Positions 10,909 through 22,361 of a DNA stretch of 64,000 nucleotides are shown in pieces. The notes under the pieces are model-generated. The model searched no databases. It was given only the letters and a program-made list of their open reading frames with translations, and was not told the DNA's origin. Source of the DNA: Pisolithus tinctorius (lineage: Eukaryota; Basidiomycota; Agaricomycetes; Boletales; Pisolithaceae); the NCBI GenBank assembly GCA_024663395.1, contig JANFAH010000015.1:1116001-1180000 (forward strand), given 5' to 3'. Within the stretch, counting starts at the first letter, position 1, and the number at the start of each line of letters is the position of its first letter. The position numbers were made by a program, and so were the translations under genes.

Positions 10909-12126
10909 CTAAATTTTTGGCTCTGCCTTCTCCTCAGTCGGAGCAGGCAGAGTTCCAGCCGTAGCTGCATGGGCTTTGGCTGCATGAGAGGTGGACTTGG
11001 GACAGTCCTTGGCAGAGTGGCCAGCCTCGCCACAGAAGAGGCAGAGGTTGTTTTTCATCCTGCACTGTTGTTCAGCAGAGGTGAGTTTGCCATCCTTGCC
11101 CAGAAGATGGGCAATATCGGACTTGGGTGGATCTTTCTGTTTGCCCTTGCCCTTGGCACCAGACTTTGGAGCAGAGGAGGAGGATGATGTCTTAGGTTTA
11201 TTGTTGGAGTTGGAAGACTGTGACTTGTCAGAGGCGGACTTGGTGGTGCGTGAGACCTCTGCTTTGCACTCCCAGTAGCGTGCATCAATGGTCTGAGCGA
11301 GTTCATGGAGTTGTGTGAGGGTAGAAGGTTTTCCAACGCGAGCGATCTTGTCCTTGATGCAGTCTGGAAGTCCACTATAGAAGCAGTGGCAGAGTGCACC
11401 AACACCGTAGTCCTTGACCTGTGAAGCCCAGCGATTGAACTCCATGACATATTTGGTAATTCGAGAACCATCCTTCATGGTGAGGTTCTCGAGTTGTTGG
11501 ACGGCATCTGCTATGGCATCATGCGGACCAAAATTAGTTGTGAGCTCTTTCAGGAACTCATGGTAGTCGTCCATCCAGAGTGGGTGGTCATAGTTGTCGG
11601 GATTTAGTAGATCTGGCTCGAACCAAGCCAGAGCCATACCCTTGAGATAAGACTGAGCGAAGGTAACCTTTTCTCTGTCGGAGCGGAATGTGCGAGGGCA
11701 GTCTTGGAAGTTCAGCTCGCATTGAACGAGGAACTCACGGAGTTTCTTAGGGTCAGAGCTGTCAAAGGTGTCAGGCTCGCAGACTTTAGTTTTCGGAGCA
11801 GAGTCCCCAGTGCACGAACTAGACCGTGCAAGTGCATGGACAGCTCTAGCAAGAGCTATGAGGGGATCCTCTGGCAGCCCAGCTGGGTCCCTGGGGACAT
11901 CCCCATCACCGCTGCCCCCACCATTGGGATCACCATCAGGGTAGTCAGGGTCAGGGTCAGGTCCATCATCTTGATTACGAGGAGACGGAGTATGGAAGGT
12001 TGTTGGGTGGAGGTTGGAGCGACCAGCTTGCGAAGCGCTTTCGCCTTCAGTGTGAGAGCGGTGTTGAGTGGAGAAAGACTGGAATTGTTCAATGATGGAA
12101 GGGAGTCGACACGGATTAGCTAGCAC
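10909..12126 (-). CDS. gag: Chromovirus gag (capsid and zinc knuckle)
   Basis: About 405 residues without a stop. The N-terminus is low-complexity and acidic (DPDPDYPDGDPNGGG), then a Retrotrans_gag-type capsid domain (CEPDTFDSSDPKKLREFL, YLKGMALAWFEP), a Ser/Lys-rich linker, and one zinc knuckle CLFCGEAGHSAKDC (CX2CX4HX4C). It packages element RNA in the virus-like particle. I see no in-frame ATG: the stated 5' limit is a GTG codon and the frame stays open upstream to at least about 12200 (through NSSSSQREVTENLAVVLAN), so the start is unsettled and may be mutated. The stop TAG 10909-10911 is followed by pol in the -1 frame, which would fit programmed frameshifting, though I see no perfect slippery heptamer. 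Confidence 0.9.
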   Translation of the reverse strand: MLANPCRLPSIIEQFQSFSTQHRSHTEGESASQAGRSNLHPTTFHTPSPRNQDDGPDPDPDYPDGDPNGGGSGDGDVPRDPAGLPEDPLIALARAVHALARSSSCTGDSAPKTKVCEPDTFDSSDPKKLREFLVQCELNFQDCPRTFRSDREKVTFAQSYLKGMALAWFEPDLLNPDNYDHPLWMDDYHEFLKELTTNFGPHDAIADAVQQLENLTMKDGSRITKYVMEFNRWASQVKDYGVGALCHCFYSGLPDCIKDKIARVGKPSTLTQLHELAQTIDARYWECKAEVSRTTKSASDKSQSSNSNNKPKTSSSSSAPKSGAKGKGKQKDPPKSDIAHLLGKDGKLTSAEQQCRMKNNLCLFCGEAGHSAKDCPKSTSHAAKAHAATAGTLPAPTEEKAEPKI

Positions 12127-12238
12127 TACAGCGAGGTTCTCAGTGACCTCTCTTTGAGATGAGCTCGAGTTCTCATAATGGTGTAAGTTTTTTTGGAAGA
12201 CAGAAGGGGAGATTGTACAAGTGCGAGTACGAATATAC

Positions 12239-12952
12239 TGTCAAGTCCGGGCCTACTCCGACCAACTCTGACGCTAAACAAGGTCTAGAGGAGGGTCCGG
12301 AAGCAAGTCTGACACAGAAGAACAGAACTCTGACTAGCGGAGTGTTGGCAGGAATGAAGACTGCCGAGACAAAGGTGGAGCGGAGTGAGGGCGTCAGGTT
12401 TAGCTCGTGCACTACCCCCTTGCATGATCTCAGCCCTTGTATTTCAGAGGGAGGGTACAGACAGAGAGTCGGAGATAACTCCGACAGGCAGAAGACGGAA
12501 TCAGAGGGAGTAGGAACTAAGTTGATATTCGTACTGAAGAACAGCGGAGTACAGTACATGTTTTTATACTGCTACGGAGGTACAGTAATCGGAATTGGAA
12601 CTGACATACGGAGACTCATAAATTTTCAAGTAAAATTTCCTGGATGATGAATGAAGGGTAGACAGAGGACATACAAACGGGTAACACAGAACATCCAGAA
12701 AAGGAAATAGTCCAGGTGCTGGACCATGCAGTGAGCGCGCTGCAGAGTACCTGACTGCGAAGGTAGTCACATGACCCCTCAGAGAACGGACCGCTCAGTC
12801 CGGTAGGAGAGCAACACAAGTCCGACAGCAGTCGGAGTGGAGATGGTTCGCAACCAACAGAAGTTGGGCGGAGTTGGTGTGGAGTGAGCAGATGACCAGT
12901 GGAAAAGGTTGCAGAGTGAGCAAAGACTTATGACAAATGCATGGTTATGACA
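12239..12952 (-). repeat. 5' LTR of the 8.15 kb chromovirus
   Basis: 714 bp, TG...CA, matching 4805-5517. On its right it abuts the pol of a second, older chromovirus with no spacer, whereas the left LTR abuts the DUF6593 pseudogene. Confidence 0.93.
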
Positions 12953-12954
12953 CC

Positions 12955-15186
12955 TGCCCTCTCCATGACCTCACTAAGAAAGGGGTCTCCTACCAGTGGA
13001 CTGCTGAGAAAGTGGCAGCTTTTGAAAGACTAAAAACTTTGTTATGCTTGTCTCCAGTCCTCATGATCCCCAACTTTTCCAAACCATTTGCCCTCTTTAC
13101 CAATGCCTCTAAACTTGGCACCAGCACAGTCCTTGCCCAGAAGGGACCTGACAGAGAGTGGCACCCCTGTTCCTACCTCTCTCAGTCGCTAGTGGGTGTG
13201 GAACAGTGCTATCAGGTTTATGACTTGGAAATGTTGGCAGTCATTCGAGCTCTCAAGGCCTTCTGTCCATACCTCTTGTCACCAGTGGAACCAACTGTCA
13301 TTTTCACTGACCATAAAAATCTCGAGTATTACCGGGAACCTCAGCAACTGACCCCATGACAGGCCTGATGGGCGGCCACAGTCCAGTCCTACCCTATTCA
13401 TTTTTCATGGCAGGCTGGTTGTCTTCAAGTTCCTGCTGATACTCTTTCTCACAAGAACTCCTCGGAGGAGCCTGCCCCTGTTGCCACAGTTCTCCTGGAG
13501 AACTTTTGGCTTTCGGAGGGGGTGGACCCTTCAAGTTCCACTGTTTGCCTCATTTCACCTTCGTTTTCACTTACAAAAGTACAAAAACAACTAAAAATAA
13601 ATTGTCTTGCTTGTGTAGGATGTCTTCCCACAAAGACCATATGAAAACCCCAGCCAAAACCTTACTCTCATCCAACTGAGGAATCATCAAAGGAGAGTTC
13701 AACTTTGGAGGCTTGCCCCATGAGGGAACCTGTCAAAGGAGCCAGAGGGGTCTACACCATCTCGACTGACCTGTACAAACGTGTCAAGAATGATAAGTCA
13801 AAAGATTCAACAGGTCCAGAACTGAGCAGTAATGTCACCATTGCAGAAGACAGAACAAAATGGTTCAGAACAACTCGCCTGTACATCCCCCCTGACCATT
13901 GGAGACATTGTATGCGGTCATATCATGATCATGAATCTGCTGGTCACCCTGGACAGAAGGCAATGTTCACCAAAATGTGAAAGGAAGTCTGGTGGGAAGG
14001 TATGGTGAAGGACATTAGGGCTTACGTTGCAGGATGTCCATTGTGTCAAACTACTAAGGTCATCACCCACCTGCCAACTCCCCCTGTGGTTCCCCACACA
14101 ACACCCAGGACTGCCTTCCCATTCCAGCAAATATCTATGGATCTTGTCATGGATCTCCCCATTTCAGGAGAACAAAAATATGACACTATACTCATGGTTG
14201 TCAATCAGGGACTTACAAAGGTGGCCATGTTTATCCCATGCCACAAAACTATTGACTCCATCAGGATCACCTGCTTGTTTTATCAGTTCATTTATTCCTG
14301 ATTTGGAATCCTGGAGTTGCTAGTCTCAGATCACGGCCCACAGTTCATGTCATCCTTTACAAAGGAACTGTACAAGGCGATAGGGGTCAAGGCCAAGTTG
14401 TCAACTGGATATCACCCCCAGACCAACAGAGAGAGTGAGTGTGTCAATCAGGAAGTGGAAGGGTACCTTCGGCTGTACTGCACAGAGGCCCCAAATTCCT
14501 GGGCAGCCAAACTGCCATTGGCAGAGTTTGCTCACAACTCCTGTCACTATTTGGTCCACAAGATGACTCTGTTCTCCCTTATACTTGGGTATGATCCTTC
14601 ACTGTATCTGGAGGTCAGAACCACCACAGTCCCCTCAGTCGATGAAAGATTGGAAAGGCTGGCCTCAAACTGTGATGTTGCCATTCTCATGCACAAAAGG
14701 GCACAGGAGTTGATGTGCTCATGCAGCAAAGGATCCTATACACTGCCTAAAGTTGGAGATCAAGTACTCCTTGACGTCAGGCACCTTAGGATCAAAAACC
14801 AGTGTGACAAGATTGTGCCCTGATGTCTCGGACCTTTCAAGGTGACTCAGGAGGTATTGCCCATTGCGTTCTGATTGGAATTACTGCCCACATGGAAGGT
14901 TCATCCAGTTTTCCATGCCTCTTGCATCTTTCCGTTTACCAAAAATGGTACCTATGGGGCTGCACCCACAGCACCATTACCAGAGTTGGTGGATGATGAA
15001 ATAGAATGGGAGGTTGAGTCAATAATCAATCATAAAACTGATGGTTGTTGAGGACAGTGCAAGTATCTGGTCAAGTGGAAAGGGTTCCCACATTCATCAA
15101 ATACCTGGGAACCTGAGGAACATATAAAAGACCATGCATCTGATGCCCTTGACCAGTACAAGCTCACTCGACACCTCAGAAATTAA
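12955..15186 (+). pseudogene. pol: Decayed chromovirus pol fragment (RNase H, integrase, chromodomain)
   Basis: A single plus frame from the LTR junction to TAA 15184-15186. Landmarks: HDLTKKGVSYQW (end of RT), RNase H (TNASKLGTSTVLAQKG, YDLEMLAVIRAL, TDHKNLEYY), integrase finger (HPGQKAMF...CPLCQ), core (ISMDLVMDLP, VSDHGPQF, GYHPQTNRESE) and a chromodomain (EWEVESIIN...YLVKWKGF...NTWEPEEH). Eight premature stops, all TGA: 13357, 13366, 13642, 13978, 14299, 14821, 14872, 15049. At 13357 and 13366 the family has RQARW, so both were CGA. The RNase H Asp of the TDAS motif reads Asn. The final TAA looks genuine and is directly followed by ATG. Confidence 0.93.
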
Positions 15187-16563
15187 ATGGATTCCCCCCA
15201 CTCTGTCAACACGGAAAATGACTACACCAACCTCTGTGAATCCCTTTACAACCCTGCTGCCAACTTCCCTGAGCTTCACCTCCCACCCATCAACATCTAT
15301 GCCCCAGCCTCTCCCCCAACCACCACCACCAGCATTCCTGGGTCATTCTCCATGTCCCCTGTCTTGCAATGTTGGTTGGTATTGCCCCCTTTCACCAGGC
15401 CTCTACAACTGCACCCACACCAGGGGTTTAGCATCTGCCGAGTACCAGCCCCCAAGGCCAGAGACCCCACTAGTGGGGTCAGTAACCAGCAGGGAAGGGG
15501 AAAGGGTAAAGAGACAACTAACCATGATGCCCATTGTGGAGGAGCCACAGCCATTGCCTCCGATGCTCCCCAACCTCCCAACCTTCACTCTGCCTTCACC
15601 TCTTACTCTGAAGGCACAGGACACACCACCCTTGATCTCCTCACCATGGTCACCTCTGCCAGGGATGATGAGCCAGGACTGCCAATCACAGCAAGTGACT
15701 ACCTGGACATTGTTAGGGCACTTGACATCTTCCACGATGGGGACAACATTGATGGGTGCTCACCAGAACAAGTTAAGTATTTTGGGTTGCTGTCTGAGAT
15801 CTACAGAGCGGCAGACGTAATTGGTCGCTGCATCGGCAAGATACACACCCAGAAGCTTAGTGGCACCACACCCTTGTTGGAGGTTGTAATGGTCAATATG
15901 TTGGAGTGCAGGTACTCAGAGGTTTTAGAAGCCATCACTGGTGGGGCCCATCATCATCTAGTCAATCAGCAGATTGGCAAGTTCCTTGCTCCCCCTGCTT
16001 CCTGAATTCTTGATCAGATCTGACCAAGATCAGAAGAACTGGCTGTTTGCATGGAACAAAAGGAAGAGAAGCAGAAGGAAGCAGAATGGAAGGTGCTCGA
16101 GTTGGGTTATGTCAATCAAGGGAGTCTGTTTAAAGAGGTTGGTTCCTGCCTTGGAACAGGGACTCACAACTCTGCCTGGGAGGTTCTGTTGCAGGATGCC
16201 ACGTGGGGTGGCATTCACAAGCACTATCACAATGCCATCCATGCCACTGACCCTCTCCCTGCAGCTCCCTTCATCCCTGTCCCTCTTGATCAACTTCAAT
16301 ACTATCTTGGAGGATGGACTAAGGTATGTGAGAACCACCCCTTCTATGAGCACACTTGTTTTCAGTGTCAGTACCTGGGACACTGGTCCTGTCACAATGG
16401 AAAGGGGTCCAAATATACCCCCACCCTCGAGGAACCACCATCACCATCGCTGCCATCGACTTCTTCACCCATTGCCTCCCGCACCTGGTCCCATGTTTAT
16501 ACCACTCGCTGCCCACTTGCCACCAGACCCCCTAATGCATCTGCCTCGTCCTCAAGGGTCTGA
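15187..16563 (+). pseudogene. Extra ORF directly after pol (ORF3), in frame
   Basis: ATG 15187 follows the pol TAA with no spacer and in the same frame. The frame runs 459 codons to TGA 16561-16563 with two internal TGA stops (16003 and 16021). The N-terminal third is Pro/Thr/Ser-rich; the middle has a compact predicted-helical part (SDYLDIVRALDIFHDGDN; EIYRAADVIGRCIGKIH); then a charged helix (EQKEEKQKEAEWK), and near the end a cysteine motif CFQCQYLGHWSC, which resembles a shortened zinc knuckle. I do not recognise a named family. It could be an extra gag-like, nucleic-acid-binding protein. The polypurine tract and LTR follow at once, so it belongs to the element. Confidence 0.7.
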
Positions 16564-16565
16564 GG

Positions 16566-16583
16566 GTCATGAGGGGGGGGTGA
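16566..16583 (+). promoter_or_regulatory. Polypurine tract of the second chromovirus
   Basis: Bases just before the 3' LTR read GAGGGGGGGGTGA, again with eight G, as in the younger element. Immediately after it the LTR begins with TGTTATGCC. Confidence 0.7.
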
Positions 16584-17270
16584 TGTTATGCCTGTGTCAG
16601 GGGTCTTCCTTTTTTTGTCAACATCTAGTCACATGGGTCGTGTGCCTCATCACATCGCTTGTCCTCGCTGTGGTTGTCATCAGTCTGGAAGCCCCTAGGG
16701 CCTTTGGATCACCAGCAGTGGAGGTATTTCCAATACCTACTGATGCTGCAGGTGTCAGTGTCACTCTGACTTGTCTCCCCACCCATCATTGATGGATGTG
16801 TCCTTTGTTTCATCCCTGACTCATATTTATTGTTCAGATGTCTTATCCTTGTTCTGGTGTCAGGCCCCTCACTGCGCATTGATTGCACAGCCAGTATGGC
16901 CTTCGTTCCCTAGTCAACCCCCATCATATGACACTGTATGACTCTTGTTAATTTCATTGTTTACTACTGCAGATACTTACCATCACCTCAGTGTGACTTG
17001 TATGGAACTCATGTCCTGAGGTATTTATACTGGTGTACTGTACTCTGTATCCTCAGTTTTTTGATAGCTTGCAACTCAGCTTGTGTCTTTGACTTTCTTC
17101 CCTTGCTTATCCCCACGTGATCCCAAAAGAACTCACCAGTGGACAAGCCTTTGTTGGGAATCTCATCAACAGTGCTGAGCCATAGGGGTTATGACAAGTT
17201 TGGCCTGTAGACTCCCACCCTTGCCTTTGTGCCTAGTCCATTTGACAAAGTCACTGGCTCGGGCATAACA
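16584..17270 (+). repeat. 3' LTR of the second chromovirus
   Basis: 687 bp. It starts TGTTATGCC and ends GGCATAACA, a perfect 9 bp terminal inverted repeat. A related decayed LTR end is found in each inverted-repeat arm (38131-38218, 46134-46221). Confidence 0.88.
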
Positions 17271-17429
17271 GAAGGTAGCTATCTATGATGAACTATGATC
17301 GCAATAGAAGAGCCTACAGAGGTCTACAATTGAAGGTCATGTGGAAGTACAGCAGGACTAGTGCAATGGCGATGGTTTGAGTTACAACAGCAACCTTCAA
17401 GCATATGAGATCTGACAAGCATGGATATT

Positions 17430-19196
17430 GAGCACAACAGCTCAAGCTTCTGTTTTCATTTTGCAACTTTCTGCTTACAGCCACCTTGTATTAGAAGAGA
17501 CAATGATGTCGAAGAAGGAATGCATCTAGGTACAGTACAACAGTGAATTTCAAAGTTGCAACAAGACATGCAGGATGCGAGAGGCATTGAAGCCATGCTG
17601 ACTGGGCTTGATGGCCCAAACTCCAGTTTTTTCTTTGAAGTACTCTACTTACAACTTCATTATTTTAGGGAGTACAAGTTTTTACAAGGTATCAACAGAT
17701 CTACAAGTGATGACACATTTACAGTATGAAAGTTCAGGTCAGAACAACAAATGACTGACTCCCTTCAAGAAGAAGATGCCTACCTTATCAACAATTGAAG
17801 TGGTTTCATAGGGCAATGCATCATTGGACAGTTAACAAAGGGAGACACCATCTCTGTGTTGGATGGGAAGCATCAAGGGTGTGGGAAACAGGCTCATGAA
17901 TTATCACTGAACAATGGTCATTTGAAGCAACAGAGAGATCTTGATGGGGGAGGGGCATAGAGGATTCATGTGCTGAGCTCAACACCTCAATCTTTCTCTT
18001 TTATTTTGTGTCATATCACTTACAGCTGCATTTCTATAGGAAAATCTAGTATATATGATGGAGTGTGAGAACATACAAGACAGGACAGAGAACTGTCAAC
18101 ACAGAACTATGCAGTGCAGTACAACAGTTCTACTATGAGTGGGGAGAATGGGTATGGAACTCAAGGGGAAGGGTGCTAACCTTACAGTGCAATATTGAAG
18201 AGAACAAGATGGTCAATGATGAGGGCTGGGAGCCTGAGTGGTGGATACTTGTGACAACAATGAGACTTGGCATGAATCAATGGCTACAAGAGATAGGAAG
18301 TGCCAGGCAACAGAGACAAAGCATGACAGATGCAGACCCTGAGCTAAACAGCTCAAGTTTTCATTTTGGTTTTAGGACAGTGTACTCACATCTTTGTTAT
18401 TATAGGAGAAACAGATATCCACAAGGAACAGCAATTGCCATACAAGAGTCCATATCAGACCACAACCAAAGGATGCATGGACATATGGAGAGACAAGCAC
18501 AATGAACACTGTTCAAACTATGGCAACCAGCTTCAACAGTAGAAGAGGGTGTGCAATGTGCAAGAGATGTTGGAAACACTCTAAGCAGGCTTGATGGCCC
18601 AAAGTTTTGCTTCTGTCTCACAGTTTTTTACTTATGGCTAAGCTATTCTAGGATATGCGAAGGTCTATGAAGCAGTAATGAATCTTCAAGTCACCTTAAT
18701 GCAGTAGTATTGGCCATTGGTGGAGAAGGGCCTAGGACAATCAAAGTCAATGTGTGATCACTGAGGTCCAAAAGAGAAGAAGACAATATGAGTTCAAGTA
18801 GACAAGAGGATGCAGAACAAGCAGGAACCATTAGAATTGCACAAAGCAAGTGTGATAGCTCAATGTTTAGTTTTTGCATTGAGTTACCTTACTTACAACT
18901 GTGTCATTCTAGACTACCTGACAACTGTGACCAAGTTCAAGGTGCCAAGGATTCACACACTGAGCCTGAGAGCTCATTTTCATGTTTTGTGTTTATGACT
19001 CCTCACTCACAAACCTACAGGTCTAAGGTAAATGGCAAAGTCAATGTGCAGTCACTGATATCTGAAGGCAAAGAAGATGGCACAAGTTTGTGAGCAAAGT
19101 GTGAAGACCTAATGACAAAACTCAGGAAAGGGAATTATGAGGTCCAGGTGCCCCATTTAGTTTTATTTCGAACACTTTCTACTGCAAACTACAGGT
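17430..19196 (+). repeat. Degenerate tandem-like repeat series of intron-like blocks
   Basis: At least eight blocks share a layout: a GAGC...CAGCTCAAG or GGCTTGATGGCCCAAA box, a T-rich run, then CTTACA-like sequence and a TAGG end. The block ends fall near 17491, 17669, 18040, 18407, 18651, 18911, 19021 and 19196, several spaced about 180 bp or twice that. Open frames in between do not resemble any family. Either diverged tandem repeats or a decayed gene with repeated exons; I cannot decide. Confidence 0.45.
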
Positions 19197-21342
19197 ACCT
19201 TAGCACAAAGGAAAAGGCAGCTGATAGGGATGGTCAGCTTGAGGCCATCCATCAGCTCTTATCACTGAGACTCCATCCACCCAATTGCAAGGTGGAAGAC
19301 TGGTGTTCAAGATCCAAAGAAGTTAGTGCCTGTACCCACTGGGGTCAATGACCTATCTTTGAAGCAGGTGTGAGGGTCTACAGAGCTAAGGTGATAGGTT
19401 TTATTAGAGCTTGAACATATGCTATGTTGAAGTACTTTGTTTCTAGCAGTGAAAAGGTAGTGAATGAAGACAGGTGACTTGAAGTTGCTCAGCAACACTT
19501 AGTGCAAGGGCTTTGCCCACCAGATGAAGTACCAGATGAGGTACAAGGGATCAAGTGTGCATGTGCAGAGAGTTGAGGGTATGAGAATGAGGAGGACAGT
19601 ATAGAGAAGGTCCTGGTGAATGTATTGGTGTACAGTTTTTCTTTAATTTGGGTTTTGCTTTGTGCAATGTTGTTCAACTGAGTCATGCTAACCTTTGGGT
19701 GACTCTACTCACCATGATGCATATCTTCAAGTTTGGTTGTTTTTTCTTTGTGCTAGATCGTCTTAAGGACAGAAAGGAGTGGAGAACACATGCATGCATG
19801 GAATAGTAAATACACAACTTGAGTGAGGCTTTTTACAGGTATATAAATGTGTGCATCTTCAAGATGCCTCATAGAGGGCCAGTATCTGCTGTACCAGCCA
19901 CTGTGTGGGTTATGCCCAGTTGCCATTTTGCACAAAGACTGTGCCCCAAAGAGAGTCTAGCTCTGTCATTGCTTGGTTTGAGGTTTGGGTTGCAAGGGGA
20001 GTGTTTGAGAAGCAGGATGTGTGTTCAAGAGGCCAGGTGGTGTTTCTGGGCAGAAAGAGTCACATTTGAGGGCGAGGAGTTTTGAGGAATGAGAGTGTTG
20101 ATCTGTGAGGTCAGGAGTGTGCCTTGGGAAAGGAGGGAGCTGTGTTTGAAGGGTGCAAGGTTGGAGAGCAAAGGGTATGCAGTGAAGTTGAGGGCAAGAG
20201 GGCAAGAGGTGCAGTGGCGGTGTTGAGGGAAGTAGAAGTGAGGATGAGGACATTTGCATGAGGAGGAGAGCAACTGAGGATGGTCAAATTCTAAACCACC
20301 CCCCAGATGTAGGGAATGAGATCAAATTCCCTATGAGAAGCTGTCTGGGTCAAGAGTTCAGGGGTTGAGAGTTTTCTTTTTGTTTTTCATGTTTGTACCA
20401 CTGGACTTAGTGGTGAGCAGCCATGTTGCTGACTAAGCATGTGTGCTGTGTTCACAGGAGTTCAGTTTACCATAGAAGCAATCCACATCAGAGGCCCTCA
20501 GCAGTAGGGTGATATAGTCTTGCAATTTGGCAAGTTTTTGAGGACAGTTTTATTACTTTGGGGAGTACCCAAAGTGCCAGGAGGACTGGCAGAAGGTATT
20601 GGACAGACAGAGCTAAGTATTCTTTTTTTTAGTTCGCATTTTTTACACTTTTTACTACACTTCTTTTCTCCAGCAAGAACCTCCCTTTTGGGTTGAGCAC
20701 ATTACTTGCCCATTACTGACTAATTACTAATTTTAGGTACTATCTATTACCTATTCCTACAGCACAATTCAATTAACCTGTAAATGAAACAAGCAATAGT
20801 TCAAGGAGTAGACAAGCTTCAAGACAGCCTAGAAAGTGTTGCAACTATGCCTGCTACTCAGCACTAGGAAGGGGAAAGGGATGGGGTCATGTTGACATCA
20901 TTATTTCTGCTTTCTCTCTCTCTCTAACTTGGGGGCTTCCAAATCATTATTTTTCCTGTTGATGATGACAGGTATATGAGTAGCTACATGTGGAGTACAT
21001 AACTATGAAATAAGTGACATCAAAACTCAAAAGAGAGACTAATGTAAAGGAAGTGAAAGTGATCTGAAGGGAAGTGAACAAGAAGACAGTGAAATTGACA
21101 GTAAAGTGCTTACATAACTGACAGTGTGGACCTGAAGAGTGCAACTGAGTGAGTACAGGCAACCAGAAACCTATCACAAGTGTCAGACCTTCATTGCAAT
21201 GGCTAGGGAGAGTGTCAAGAGGTGATGCAATGACAGGGGAAGTGAGTCAACAGAAAAAGATGGAGTATCAGGTGACCTAGAATATAGAGGGTGTCAGAGT
21301 TGCTTGGGAGGGGCTGCATTTGTGTCACTTTTGTTGCAATGC
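19197..21342. other. CpG-poor stretch without recognised genes
   Basis: Contains a G/A-rich segment at 20050-20290, T-rich runs near 20380 and 20620, and a short (TC)n tract near 20925. No coding motif found on either strand. Lies downstream (on minus) of the Copia gag, where its protease, integrase and RT would be expected, but I see no trace of them. Confidence 0.4.
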
Positions 21343-22361
21343 CTATAGATGCTTAGTAGATCTTCCCATTGATGCTATACCCACATTCCTAGTGTAGGGA
21401 GATTGCTCTCCCCACAGCAGGTGCACTAGCCAAACTCCATCAGGTTCAGAGTCAGCACTGGTCTGTGCACTTGAGCTGGCTGTTGTGCTGGCTGCAGTGG
21501 CCACTTTTCCAGAGCCTTTCTCCTTCTTTTTCCCTTTTCCCTTGTTTGGGACCACTTGGGTACTTGCCCAGCTTTTCCATCACTCTCTTCCCAGCATTGA
21601 TCTCTCACATGACTTTTCTTTCCACAGTTTTCACAATTAGACTTCTTTCTGTCCTTTGCTGAGTAAACTGCATCTTTGGCATTTCCAGAGCTGCCCCTCT
21701 TTGTCTGTGTTTGGTGCCTATCATATTTGTTGGAAATTACTTTGATTATAAAGTCCAGGCATAGGTCCTTTTGCATGACCAGGGCCAAAGACATCATAGC
21801 TGCAAGGTTGGAGTCATAAGAAATGGGAAGTGAACTGAGAATGATGGCTGCAAGGTCATCATCTGTGATGGACTGTCCAAGTGCAGCAAGTTGTTTGTGC
21901 AGTGCATGCATCTTGTCAAAGTGAGCATGGACATTGCCGTTTTCCACATGGCAGGATTCTTGGAGTTTTCTCTCAAGATCAATTGCAACAATATGAGAGC
22001 AGTTTGTGAAAAGATCAGTGAGTACACCCCACACATTTTTTGCAGTCTCTTCCTTCAGAACTTGAAGGGACAGTGATTCCAGGAGTGACACAGAAATCAC
22101 TTGCTTGATGTATCCATCATCCTTTGCCCATTGCTGAAGTTTTTCTGGGTATTCACTGACAAGTTTTTGCTCCATGGCTGTGGGCTTCCAGGAGCAGTCT
22201 TTTCCTGCTAAAGCATCCTCTGGTTTTGCATCCAAGCCAGTCAGGTGTCCAATCAGCCATTTTGAACTGATGGTCCATTCAACCCAAGCCTTGTAGTATA
22301 GCCAGTTGCTTCCATCTGCATTTAGGGTTGGGACTTGTAAGGAATGGTCATCATTCACCAT
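21343..22361 (-). pseudogene. gag: Copia-type gag with zinc knuckle, frameshifted near its end
   Basis: Minus frame from ATG 22361. It shows the Copia gag pattern: LNADGSNWLYYKAWVEWTI near the N-terminus, a UBN2-like helical core (EETAKNVWGVLTDLF, VHAHFDKMHALHKQLAALG), and a knuckle CENCGKKSHVRDQC (CX2CX4HX4C). After about residue 270 the natural continuation (a Lys/Gly-rich tract, then SADSEPDGVWL) is in another frame that ends at 21343, so one small indel lies near 21550. No protease, integrase or RT follows, so only the gag part is left. CpG-poor. Confidence 0.82.

Larger units (their letters stand above)
4805..12952 (-). mobile_element. Ty3/gypsy chromovirus, full length, two LTRs
   Basis: An 8148 bp element, sense on minus. 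It has matching LTRs at both ends (TG...CA), gag (10909-12126), pol in the -1 frame (7193-10753: protease, RT, RNase H, integrase, chromodomain), and a plus-strand accessory gene (5711-6977) between pol and the 3' LTR. A G-rich polypurine tract lies next to the 3' LTR. It is CpG-rich and nearly frame-intact, so it is among the younger insertions here, but three stops in pol and a changed RT active site mark it as dead. The flanks (GTGGG left, CCTGC right) are not a target duplication. No TGG-type primer binding site is evident after the 5' LTR at 12238. Confidence 0.93.
12953..17270 (+). mobile_element. Second Ty3/gypsy chromovirus, 3' half only
   Basis: Begins abruptly within the RT/RNase H connection and runs through RNase H, integrase, chromodomain, an extra ORF, a polypurine tract and a 3' LTR. 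The first half (5' LTR, gag, protease, most of RT) is missing. It is strongly CpG-poor, unlike the adjacent younger element. No indel disturbs the frame over 3.6 kb. Confidence 0.88.
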
